Shown here: positions 17,117 to 24,051 of the stretch, in pieces
Layout of the letters: each line of letters opens with the position of its first letter
How positions within the stretch are numbered: the first letter of the stretch is position 1
Origin: Lysobacterales bacterium
Lineage (GTDB): Bacteria; Pseudomonadota; Gammaproteobacteria; Xanthomonadales; SZUA-38
Assembly (NCBI GenBank): GCA_028285525.1
Contig: JANQOZ010000023.1
Span: 80,955 to 144,954 of the forward strand
Length of the DNA: 64,000 bases
Direction: 5' to 3'
The notes under the pieces: generated by a model
Database searches by the model: none
What the model was told of the DNA's origin: nothing
The model's input: only the letters and a program-made list of their open reading frames with translations
Translations under genes and position numbers: made by a program

Positions 17117-17814
17117 CAGTATTTGCCCCGGTGATCGACATCCACCGCCATGGCGCCTGGGTCCAGCGGTGCGGGACGATAGGCCACGTCGAATGCGTCA
17201 GACTTCAGCACCCGCTCGTCGCCGACGCGGCAGGCTTCCGCTTCGCTGGGGCGGAGCGATTCATAGCGGGCCAGATCTATTTCAGCGCCGACAATCGATT
17301 CTGTTTCGGACAGCGGCTCTGCCCGTCGTGAAGCCTTAACGCCCAGCTGATCCAGCCAGCTCACAGCCGCCTCGACGGCCGGCGTCAGCTGCTGCTTCAT
17401 CAGCCGCGAAAGACTGCCGCCAAAATCCTCGATCTGAACCGGCTGAACGCCGACAAGCAGCAGCTCGTCGGGGTAGCGACCGAGCATCTCTGCGCTGGCC
17501 AGTACTTCTTGAAACCCCGTCTGGTGGAGGCTGACCTTTTTGGCCCCGAGGTAGCTGGGGACGTCAGCACCCTTGATCAGTTTCAGGGTGCCCGGCTCGA
17601 GGCCATAGTCGATGGCGTCAAAGATCACCAGATTGTCGGCCTGCTCCACGTGCTGCAGCAGATACATGCCCTGGGTCCCACCGTCCATCACGGTGACGGA
17701 ATCATCGAATTCATAGTGACGATGAAGCTCGTCAGCGGCGCGAACGCCAAATCCTTCGTCTGCCCACAGAACGTTGCCGATACCAAGGATCAGGGTTTGA
17801 GTCTTATCGGTCAC
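17116..17814 (-). CDS. hupD: Hydrogenase maturation endopeptidase HupD
   Basis: HupD/HyaD is the endopeptidase that removes the C-terminal peptide of HupL once Ni is inserted. The Ni-binding residues known from HybD (Glu16, Asp62, His93) align with Glu20 (ADEGFGVRA), Asp66 (FDAIDYG) and His97 (VSLHQTG). The 232 aa exceed the family norm because of a C-terminal tail of about 50 residues. HupL here keeps a cleavable tail while HoxC does not, so HupD should act only on HupL. It is the first gene of the accessory transcript, 46 bases downstream of the -24/-12 promoter at 17861-17875. Confidence 0.94.
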   Translation of the reverse strand: MTDKTQTLILGIGNVLWADEGFGVRAADELHRHYEFDDSVTVMDGGTQGMYLLQHVEQADNLVIFDAIDYGLEPGTLKLIKGADVPSYLGAKKVSLHQTGFQEVLASAEMLGRYPDELLLVGVQPVQIEDFGGSLSRLMKQQLTPAVEAAVSWLDQLGVKASRRAEPLSETESIVGAEIDLARYESLRPSEAEACRVGDERVLKSDAFDVAYRPAPLDPGAMAVDVDHRGKY

Positions 17815-17860
17815 GCACGCACTCCCGGGTCAAAAAACGCTTTTGCGGATACGGTGCTGA

Positions 17861-17875
17861 GCAAGTTCAGTGCCA
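17861..17875 (-). promoter_or_regulatory. Sigma-54 (-24/-12) promoter of hupD operon
   Basis: Read on the minus strand, 17875 to 17861 is TGGCACTGAACTTGC, a perfect match to the RpoN consensus TGGCAC-N5-TTGC, with exactly 10 bases between the invariant GG and GC. It points at hupD (start 17814), so transcription would start near 17850 with a leader of about 35 bases. The only sigma-54 activator seen in the window is HoxA. Confidence 0.88.
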
Positions 17876-17901
17876 GTCAGCGAATCCCATGGAAACTTAC
17901 T

Positions 17902-17919
17902 TGTCAGGAAAGCCTGACA
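17902..17919. promoter_or_regulatory. Inverted repeat upstream of hupD promoter
   Basis: The repeat TGTCAGG-AAAG-CCTGACA has perfect 7-bp arms and a 4-base spacer. It lies 27-44 bases upstream of the -24 element of the hupD promoter. That position and symmetry suit a dimeric activator such as HoxA, but no copy is seen before hupS, so this is only a candidate operator. Confidence 0.45.
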
Positions 17920-18031
17920 GTCGCCATGTGGAAGAAACTATTCCAGTTACGGGATAAAACGTATAGGTACATTCCACAGGAAGTCAGGATTTCAGGGTGC
18001 TTTAACCACAAAATCACGCGAAACAGATATT

Positions 18032-18044
18032 GAGAATGATTCTC
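18032..18044. promoter_or_regulatory. Fur-box-like palindrome
   Basis: The sequence GAGAATGATTCTC is a perfect 13-base palindrome. With its flank (TGAGAATGATTCTCT) it matches the 7-1-7 Fur half-site pattern TGATAATNATTATCA at 12 of 14 positions. It lies about 180 bases upstream of the expected hupD transcription start, in the gap before the Fe-demanding hup/hyp genes. Confidence 0.5.
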
Positions 18045-18202
18045 TTTACGTCAAGTGGAAGCTCGCTTACCAGCAGCAGCTGGCGCCTCCTGTCTCGCCG
18101 GATTGACAGTTACCAGCGCACTGCGGCCGGGGAACGATTGGCCGATTGTTTGGGGTGGCTTAAGGACAGGGAAAGGGAATCCAAACATCCCGGACCCGGG
18201 CG

Positions 18203-18237
18203 AAAAAAAGGCGCCTGAGCCTGAGCTCTGGCGCCTT
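18203..18237 (-). terminator. Intrinsic terminator after cytochrome b gene
   Basis: On the minus strand, perfect 8-bp arms (AAGGCGCC and GGCGCCTT; 18230-18237 and 18208-18215) enclose a 14-base loop and run into a stretch of seven T (18203-18209). It sits 57 bases after the stop of the cytochrome b gene and should end the structural transcript hupSL-miniprotein-cytochrome. Confidence 0.88.
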
Positions 18238-18293
18238 GGGCAATCCAGCGATGACCGGGGCTGGTTCGCTGGATGTCTCGCGTTAGCTCCGGC

Positions 18294-19007
18294 CTAGCGG
18301 CCGTCGTCGACGTCCCGATCGTCCTTGAACATCCGCCAGCCGCTGACCATCGTGCTGATCAGACTCTGGCGGGACATGATGTCCTCCCGGAAGGCGACGT
18401 AGATGTGGGTCATGGCAAAAACGATGATGACCCACATACCCAGGTGGTGCCAGGTGTGCACGTCCTGGCTCTGCCCAAAGAGCGGCACAACCCAACTGGT
18501 GAACATCGTGTGCGCCCAGCTGCCGGCCTGGGTGCCTTCACCATAGAGTGCAAAGCCGGTGATGATCATGAAGATCGTGCCCCATACGAGCACAAAAAAC
18601 ATGACCAGCGTGGCCAGCGGATTGTGGCCGGAATACTTGCGGGGCTCGCCGGCAAAAAACATGTACCACTTCCACTCATGCCATACCCCTCCCCACCAGT
18701 CTTTGCTGAAGAAGGGCGGGAAGAAGACCTGCCGCGAGTGCTTGTTGCCGACCAGGGCCCAGTAGATCCGGAATACGAACCCGATGGCAAAGATATAGCC
18801 CGCGGTGAAGTGGGCAAAGCGGATGTACCCCATCAGGAAGTGATCACTCGCCTCACCGGGCATGGTGGGCAGCGGGCTGCCGATGAAGTAGCCCGTGACA
18901 CAAAGCACGAGCACCGACAGGGCGTTGACCCAGTGCCAGATGCGCAGCGGCGCTTCGTAGACGTAGATTGCCGGCTGAGCGCTGGCGGTGATGGCCGGGG
19001 GGCTCAT
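18294..19007 (-). CDS. cybH: Hydrogenase b-type cytochrome subunit
   Basis: This is the membrane dihaem cytochrome b (HupC/HoxZ/HyaC, 237 aa) that anchors the hydrogenase and passes electrons to the quinone pool. Family signatures include YVYEAPLRIWHWVNALS at the N-terminus, and RFAHFTAGYIFAIGFVFRIYWA and TWHHLGMWVIIVFAMTHIY in the helices, which contain the haem-ligand histidines. Four transmembrane helices are apparent. It overlaps the preceding miniprotein gene by ATGA and is followed by an intrinsic terminator. Confidence 0.95.
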   Translation of the reverse strand: MSPPAITASAQPAIYVYEAPLRIWHWVNALSVLVLCVTGYFIGSPLPTMPGEASDHFLMGYIRFAHFTAGYIFAIGFVFRIYWALVGNKHSRQVFFPPFFSKDWWGGVWHEWKWYMFFAGEPRKYSGHNPLATLVMFFVLVWGTIFMIITGFALYGEGTQAGSWAHTMFTSWVVPLFGQSQDVHTWHHLGMWVIIVFAMTHIYVAFREDIMSRQSLISTMVSGWRMFKDDRDVDDGR

Positions 19008-19222
19008 GACCGCTTGCCCCGCTTACGCCATGCGCTGAGCCCGATTGCGCCGGCGGCGAGGGCCGCCAGCACCAGCAGCGCGACGTGCCACGGGTCGCTC
19101 AGCAGGTGAGTTGAGACCTCGCGCGTTGTCATGTCGTGATGGTGGCCCGGGTGGGCCAGCAGCGGGCCCGGTAGCGTGGCCAGAACCATGAGCCAGATCG
19201 TTTTGCTTTTGATTCGATTCAT
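19004..19222 (-). CDS. 72-aa His-rich exported membrane miniprotein
   Basis: A small gene sits between the hydrogenase large subunit and the cytochrome b, with a good ribosome-binding site (GGAG) and an ATGA overlap with the cytochrome gene, so it is very likely expressed. The product has a signal peptide (about residues 1-23), a metal-binding-looking HPGHHHD motif at the predicted mature N-terminus, one transmembrane helix (about 46-64) and a basic tail RKRGKRS. The HPGH start is reminiscent of the N-terminus of HupE/UreJ nickel transporters, but the rest of such a protein is missing. I do not recognise a family; the function is unknown. Confidence 0.75.
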   Translation of the reverse strand: MNRIKSKTIWLMVLATLPGPLLAHPGHHHDMTTREVSTHLLSDPWHVALLVLAALAAGAIGLSAWRKRGKRS

Positions 19223-19237
19223 TTGCTGTTCTCCGGG

Positions 19238-21043
19238 TTAGCCGCCAATCGGCGAGGTGGTGACGTTGGCCAGCTCTTCGCCATCTTCCGACATCACGTG
19301 CGTTGAACACGCCAGGCATGGATCAAAGCTGTGCAGGTTGCGGAGGATTTCCACCGGTTCGTTCGGCCGCTCAACCTTGGTGTTCATCATCGAAGCTTCA
19401 AAAGCGCCGATGTTGCCGGCCTCATCACGCGGTGACCCGTTCCAGGTGGTCGGCACCACACACTGGTAGTTTTCGATCTTGCGATCTTTGATGCGGATCC
19501 AGTGGGCGAGTGCACCGCGAGGCGCCTCGGTGAAGCCAACCCCTTTGCTTTCCGCCGGCCAGTCCGCCGGGTCCCACTTCTCACCGTTGTGGGTGGCGGT
19601 GTCGCCGGCCTTGATATTGGCGATCAGCTTGTCGAAGAAATACAGCTGCTTGTCCGCCGCCCACTGGGCCTCCAGGGCTCGGGCCGCGGTACGACCGAGG
19701 GTGGAGAACAGCGCGTCGACCGGCACGTCCAGTTCCCTGAGCACGAAGTTGATTTGCTCGGTGATTTCCTCGTGACCCTTCGCGTAGCCCACGACGTAGC
19801 GGGCCAGCGGACCCACCTCCATCGCGTGACCCCGCCAGCGCGGCGCCTTGATCCAGGAGTAGCTGGCGTTTTCGTCCAGTTCCTCGATGTGATGCTGCGA
19901 GCCCTTGGCGGTGCTGACATCGAAGTTCGGCTCGGTCACGCCGTCCCAGGGATGCAGTCCTTTGACACCCTGCGGGTACTCGTACCAGGAGTGCGGCACA
20001 AATTCCTGGATCTCATCCGGGTCACGCAGGTCGACCGGCATCACCTCTTTCAGGTTGCCGTTGATGATCGCGCCGCTGGGCATCAGCAGGTTCTCGGGTG
20101 AAAAATCGTTGGCGCGGTCCGGGATGTCCCCGTAGGCCAATACGTTCTGGCCGGAGATACCACCGCCATACAGCCACCCTTTATAGAACTTGCCGATCGC
20201 AAGGATGTCGGGGATGTAGACGTTGTTGATGAACGTCTGGGTGTCCTTCAGGATCTGGTGGATCTGATTGAGGTTCACCATATTCAGACCGCCTACCCCG
20301 CCGACACCGTCGACGTTAATTGGCGACGGGGTCCCACCCACCGTCCAGTTCGGGTGCGTGTCCTTGCCGCCCAGAATGGTCCGGGTTTTCATAATCTCTT
20401 TCTGGAAATCCAGCGCTTCCAGGTAGTGGGTCACCGCCATCAGATCAGCTTCCGGCGGCAGCAGGTAGGCCGGATTGGTCCAGTAGCCGTTCTTGAACGG
20501 CCCGAGCTGACCGGATTCCACAAACTTCTTCAGCCGGTTCTGGATATCGCGGAAGTAGCCGGGGGAAGAATGCGGGTGATGCGGTGATACCTGCTGCTGC
20601 AGAGCAGACGTTGCCTTCGGATCTGCCGCCAGCGCGTTGACCGGGTTGACCCAGTCCAGCGCATGCAGATGATAGAAATGCACCAGGTGATCGTGCACCT
20701 GCAGTGAGAGCTGCATGATGTTGCGGATGCTGTTCGCGTTCTCCGGGATTTCGATCCCCAGGGAATCTTCCACCGCTCGGACCGAGGTCAGCGCATGAGT
20801 GCCGGTGCACACGCCGCAGATGCGCTGGGTAAAGGCCCAGGCGTCGCGAGGGTCGCGACCTTTCAGAATCACCTCCAGACCCCGCCACATCGTGCCGCTG
20901 GAGACCGCGTTGGTGATCACGTTGTTTTCGTCGATATTGACCTCGGCGCGCATATGTCCCTCGATGCGCGTCACCGGGTCGACCACAACACGCTGGCCTC
21001 CCGTGTCCAGCTGGTATCCGTTGGGAGTTGTGCTGGTCGCCAT
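19238..21043 (-). CDS. hupL: Uptake NiFe hydrogenase, large subunit
   Basis: This is the catalytic large subunit of the membrane-bound, periplasm-facing group 1 hydrogenase, 601 aa. The NiFe ligands are in L1 ([14 protein letters not shown], Cys76/79) and L2 (DPCLACSTH, Cys576/579). After His582 come 19 residues ([19 protein letters not shown]) that HupD should cleave on maturation. It has no signal of its own and would be exported with HupS by the Tat route. The start overlaps the hupS stop (TAATG), coupling equal synthesis of both subunits. Confidence 0.97.
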   Translation of the reverse strand: MATSTTPNGYQLDTGGQRVVVDPVTRIEGHMRAEVNIDENNVITNAVSSGTMWRGLEVILKGRDPRDAWAFTQRICGVCTGTHALTSVRAVEDSLGIEIPENANSIRNIMQLSLQVHDHLVHFYHLHALDWVNPVNALAADPKATSALQQQVSPHHPHSSPGYFRDIQNRLKKFVESGQLGPFKNGYWTNPAYLLPPEADLMAVTHYLEALDFQKEIMKTRTILGGKDTHPNWTVGGTPSPINVDGVGGVGGLNMVNLNQIHQILKDTQTFINNVYIPDILAIGKFYKGWLYGGGISGQNVLAYGDIPDRANDFSPENLLMPSGAIINGNLKEVMPVDLRDPDEIQEFVPHSWYEYPQGVKGLHPWDGVTEPNFDVSTAKGSQHHIEELDENASYSWIKAPRWRGHAMEVGPLARYVVGYAKGHEEITEQINFVLRELDVPVDALFSTLGRTAARALEAQWAADKQLYFFDKLIANIKAGDTATHNGEKWDPADWPAESKGVGFTEAPRGALAHWIRIKDRKIENYQCVVPTTWNGSPRDEAGNIGAFEASMMNTKVERPNEPVEILRNLHSFDPCLACSTHVMSEDGEELANVTTSPIGG

Positions 21044-22140
21044 TATTCCTGCTCTCCTTTGTGCTGTTTGTTCTGCTGCGCACGCTTGAGCACGGAGCCC
21101 GCGGCGTGTGCTGCCGTTGCCACGCCAACCACCGCCGCCGCGGTGCCGCCGATGCGGTCAGCATTCGACTCAATGCCGAACTGCGGAATGTTGGTCAGGC
21201 GATCGTAGAAGCTGCCCTTGTCCCAGAAGCCGTCTTCCGAGCAGCCAATGCACGGATGGCCCGCCTGGATCGGAAACGACAGCCCGCCGTTCCAGCGGAC
21301 CGTGGAGCACGCGTTGTACGTGGTCGGGCCTTTGCAGCCGACCTTGTACAGGCAATAGCCGCGGCGGGCAGACTCGTCGTCGAACTTCTCGACAAACTGC
21401 CCGGCGTCGAAGTGCGGACGGCGGTAACACTTGTCGTGAATCCGCTGGCTGTAGAACATCAGCGGCCGGCCCTGGCGGTCCAGTGACGGCAACTTCCCGA
21501 AAGTCAGAATGTAGGTAACAACGCCCGTCATCACCTCAGCGATGGGCGGACAGCCGGGTACCTTGATGATCGGCGCCGTGCCGATATCCGGAACCTTGTG
21601 AATGGGCGTGGCGCGGGTCGGGTTCGGCCGCGCCGCCTGGACGCAGCCCCAGGAGGCACATGACCCCCAGGAGATGATCGCCATGGCGTCTTTGGCGGCC
21701 TTCCTGAGCTGCTCGGTATAAGGCCGGCCACCGATAATGCAGGACATCCCGCCAGTCTTGCCCTCGTCCAGCCCGGGATTACCCTCGCAGGCCAGGATGT
21801 AGTTGCCTTTGTACTTCTCGATCGTCTCGTCGATGATCGCTTCAGCTTCGTGTCCGGCTGAAGCCATGATGGTGTCGTCGTAATCGAGCGACAGCATCGA
21901 CAGGATCACGTCTTTCACCAGCGGGTGCGCGGAACGGATGAACGACTCCGAGCAGCAGGTGCATTCCAGGCCGTGGAGCCACAAAACCGGAATCCGGGGT
22001 TTGTTCTCCATCGCGTTGGCAATCTGCGGCGCAAAGGTCGGACCCAGCCCCATGGCCGCAGCGGTCAGGCTGCAGTATTTAAGAAAGCTGCGACGGGTAA
22101 TGCCCTGCCGGCGCATGACGTCGTAGAAAGATTCAATCAT
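21043..22140 (-). CDS. hupS: Uptake NiFe hydrogenase, small subunit, O2-tolerant type
   Basis: This is the Fe-S small subunit, 365 aa. It carries a Tat signal ([12 protein letters not shown]), with predicted cleavage after ANA43. Mature numbering then gives Cys17, Cys19 and Cys20 in [10 protein letters not shown], and [15 protein letters not shown] supplies the other two supernumerary-cluster cysteines. Standard enzymes have Gly at the positions of Cys19 and of the second Cys in that segment, so this is the six-cysteine proximal cluster of oxygen-tolerant hydrogenases such as E. coli Hyd-1 and Ralstonia HoxK. The medial-cluster motif is [15 protein letters not shown]-terminal membrane helix ([19 protein letters not shown]) anchors it. 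A ribosome-binding site (AGAGGA) precedes the ATG. Confidence 0.97.
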   Translation of the reverse strand: MIESFYDVMRRQGITRRSFLKYCSLTAAAMGLGPTFAPQIANAMENKPRIPVLWLHGLECTCCSESFIRSAHPLVKDVILSMLSLDYDDTIMASAGHEAEAIIDETIEKYKGNYILACEGNPGLDEGKTGGMSCIIGGRPYTEQLRKAAKDAMAIISWGSCASWGCVQAARPNPTRATPIHKVPDIGTAPIIKVPGCPPIAEVMTGVVTYILTFGKLPSLDRQGRPLMFYSQRIHDKCYRRPHFDAGQFVEKFDDESARRGYCLYKVGCKGPTTYNACSTVRWNGGLSFPIQAGHPCIGCSEDGFWDKGSFYDRLTNIPQFGIESNADRIGGTAAAVVGVATAAHAAGSVLKRAQQNKQHKGEQE

Positions 22141-22210
22141 TGTGCGGGTCCTCTTCTTGCTTTTCGGTAAGGAGGCTGACGCCTGCCGAGCCAGTGGTAC
22201 TGCCTTTAAA

Positions 22211-22226
22211 GCAAAGGCCGTACCAG
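22211..22226 (-). promoter_or_regulatory. Sigma-54 (-24/-12) promoter of hupSL operon
   Basis: Read on the minus strand, 22226 to 22211 contains CTGGTACGGCCTTTGC. It matches the RpoN consensus YTGGCACG-N4-TTGC at all but one position (C to T), with the required 10 bases between GG and GC. Transcription would start near 22200, leaving a leader of about 60 bases before hupS. It matches the element before hupD and the sigma-54 activator HoxA. Confidence 0.85.
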
Positions 22227-22374
22227 CTTGAGAAACCCGTTATATTTCCGTTGGTTAGAACGCTAAGACGATTTAGGCACCGGGTGAGACCGGCTGCGCT
22301 GCGCCCGCTCCGATTGCGCGAGTGGAAAACTGCTTACCACCTCGACCGGGGGCTAAACCGGACGGCAGGAAGGC

Positions 22375-22800
22375 CTACTCAAACGACTCCAGCAGCAGGT
22401 TCGACTCGGTCGCGGAAACACCCGGGAGCAGTCGGATTGCGCCGACAATATGATTAAACGAAGCCAGCGAATCGGTCTGGATTTCGGCGATCAAATCCCA
22501 GCGTCCGGTGGTGTGGTGGACAGCCGTCACCTGCGGGTTGCCGCGGAGCTGAGCGATCACGCCCGGTTCCTCTGCGCTCTCCGTCTTGATGCTCATCAGC
22601 GCACGCACCGCCGTGCTGGAGAGCTCAGCGCCAAGCTTCACCGTATACCCTGTTACGACACCCTGAGCTTCGAGGCGCCGCATTCGGTTTTGCACCGTCG
22701 CCCGCGAGACGCCGAGAGCCCGCGCCAGGTCCACCACCGAGATCCTGGCGTTGTCGCGCAGCAGCGCAATCAGCTTCCGATCCTTGCTGTCCAGCTCCAC
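22375..22800 (-). CDS. Lrp/AsnC family regulator
   Basis: This is an Lrp/AsnC-type regulator of 141 aa. It has an N-terminal helix-turn-helix (LARALGVSRATVQNRMRRLE, about residues 25-44) and a C-terminal RAM ligand-binding domain (VRALMSIKTES...TGRWDLIAEIQTDSLASFN). It starts with GTG. It is divergent from ornithine cyclodeaminase with 140 bases between the two starts, the standard arrangement for a local amino-acid-responsive regulator, so ornithine or arginine is a reasonable inferred effector. Confidence 0.9.
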   Translation of the reverse strand: MELDSKDRKLIALLRDNARISVVDLARALGVSRATVQNRMRRLEAQGVVTGYTVKLGAELSSTAVRALMSIKTESAEEPGVIAQLRGNPQVTAVHHTTGRWDLIAEIQTDSLASFNHIVGAIRLLPGVSATESNLLLESFE

Positions 22801-22885
22801 CTGAACGCCCTACCTGAACATTTCGACAGTCTAATAGTAGCAAAACGACAGAATTAAGAGCTTATTGATCATTTTTAGGTCTAAA

Positions 22886-22900
22886 AGTTAGCCGCTAACT
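22886..22900. promoter_or_regulatory. Palindrome in the lrp-ocd intergenic region
   Basis: AGTTAG-CCG-CTAACT is a perfect 15-base palindrome lying 41 bases upstream of the ocd start. Two direct CGACAG repeats (22824-22829 and 22846-22851, 22 bases apart) occur nearer to the regulator gene. Either could be a binding site for the divergent Lrp-type protein; the assignment is inferred from position and symmetry. Confidence 0.4.
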
Positions 22901-22940
22901 CCTTTACGCTTCGTGTTCGATTCACCCAAGGAGTATCGCC

Positions 22941-23990
22941 ATGACCCGTTTTGTTGATGTACCAACCATCAGTCGCCTGATCCGTCGAGTCGGCCCGGCC
23001 GAGTTTGTGCGGGGCATGGCAGACACCATGCGGGCAGACTTCTGCCGCTGGGAAAGCTTTGATAAGTGCGCGCGGGTCGCCAGCCACAGCGATGTCGGCG
23101 TCATCGAGATCATGCCGATCTCCGATGGACAGCGGTACGGCTTCAAGTATGTGAACGGGCACCCCGGGAACCCTGCGCGTGGCGTCTCCACCGTTATGGC
23201 GTTTGGCGCGCTAGCGGACGTCGACACCGGTTACCCGGTGCTGCTGTCCGAACTGACGCTGGTCACGGCCTTTCGGACAGCCGCGGCCACAGCACTCGCC
23301 GCCCAGGCGTTGGCACGGCCGGAATCACAATCCTTGGGCCTGATTGGCTGCGGTGCGCAAAGTGAGTTTCAGGTGCTGGCCTTCCATACGCTGCTGGGCA
23401 TCAACGACGTGCGGGTGTTCGACATCGACGAGGCCGCTATGGAGAAACTTCGCCGGCATATGTCCCGATTCCCAGGTCTGCAAGTCCGACCCGCGGGCTC
23501 TGCGGCTGAGGCCGTTCGCGGCGCTGACCTCGTGACGACCTGCACCGCCGACAAGACCTGGGCCACGATTCTGACCCCCGACATGGTGGAACCGGGCATG
23601 CACATCAACGGCGTAGGCGGCGACTGCCCGGGCAAGACCGAGCTCCATGCCGACGTGCTCCGCCAGGCCAAGGTTTTTGTCGAGTACGAACCGCAGACCC
23701 GCGTGGAAGGAGACATTCAGCAGCTGCCGGCCGACCATCCGGTTCACGATCTTTGGCGTGCCGTTGCGGACCCCAAGGCGGGGCGGGACAGTCAGGAGCA
23801 GGTCACCGTATTCGACTCGGTCGGCTTCGCGCTCGAAGATTTTTCGGCCTTGCGCTACGTCTACCAGCTGGCGCTGGAGCTGAATGAAGGGCAGGACATT
23901 GCCCTGATACCGGAGCTCGACGATCCGAAAGATCTGTTCGAACGCGCGCTGGATACCGCCGGACAGTCAATAACCCGCAAAGCGGCCTGA
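22941..23990 (+). CDS. ocd: Ornithine cyclodeaminase
   Basis: This enzyme converts L-ornithine to L-proline and ammonia using bound NAD. The 349-aa protein aligns along its length with the bacterial family: an N-terminal substrate domain with RVASHSDVGVIEIMP and KYVNGHPGNPARG, LVTAFRTAAATALAAQAL, a Rossmann motif IGCGAQSEFQ, and VGGDCPGKTELHADVL carrying the catalytic Asp. A strong ribosome-binding site (AAGGAG, 22928-22933) precedes the ATG by 7 bases. The divergent Lrp-like gene probably controls it. Its likely role is use of arginine or ornithine as a nitrogen source or for proline supply. Confidence 0.93.
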   Translation: MTRFVDVPTISRLIRRVGPAEFVRGMADTMRADFCRWESFDKCARVASHSDVGVIEIMPISDGQRYGFKYVNGHPGNPARGVSTVMAFGALADVDTGYPVLLSELTLVTAFRTAAATALAAQALARPESQSLGLIGCGAQSEFQVLAFHTLLGINDVRVFDIDEAAMEKLRRHMSRFPGLQVRPAGSAAEAVRGADLVTTCTADKTWATILTPDMVEPGMHINGVGGDCPGKTELHADVLRQAKVFVEYEPQTRVEGDIQQLPADHPVHDLWRAVADPKAGRDSQEQVTVFDSVGFALEDFSALRYVYQLALELNEGQDIALIPELDDPKDLFERALDTAGQSITRKAA

Positions 23991-24002
23991 TGGAATTCGA
24001 AG

Positions 24003-24032
24003 AGCTGGACGGCCGCACGGCCGTCCAGCTTT
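24003..24032. terminator. Hairpin between convergent ocd and acyl-CoA dehydrogenase
   Basis: Perfect 13-bp arms (AGCTGGACGGCCG at 24003-24015 and CGGCCGTCCAGCT at 24018-24030) are separated by 2 bases. The hairpin lies between two convergent genes, starting 13 bases after the ocd stop, and is followed by only three T, so it is a probable but not textbook bidirectional terminator. Confidence 0.65.
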
Positions 24033-24051
24033 CACTGTCGCCAGTGGGCCG

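Larger units (their letters stand above)
17815..18293. other. Intergenic control region between cytochrome b and hupD
   Basis: This 479-base gap splits the hydrogenase locus into a structural and an accessory transcript. Reading along the minus strand it holds the intrinsic terminator after the cytochrome gene, a Fur-like palindrome (18032-18044), a 7-bp inverted repeat (17902-17919) and a sigma-54 promoter (17861-17875) just before hupD. No convincing gene is visible in it. Confidence 0.85.

Noticed and set aside
22211..22374. TTG-N5-CAA HupR-type enhancer before hupS
   Set aside because: I looked for this Rhodobacter motif in the region upstream of the -24/-12 element on both strands and found no match.
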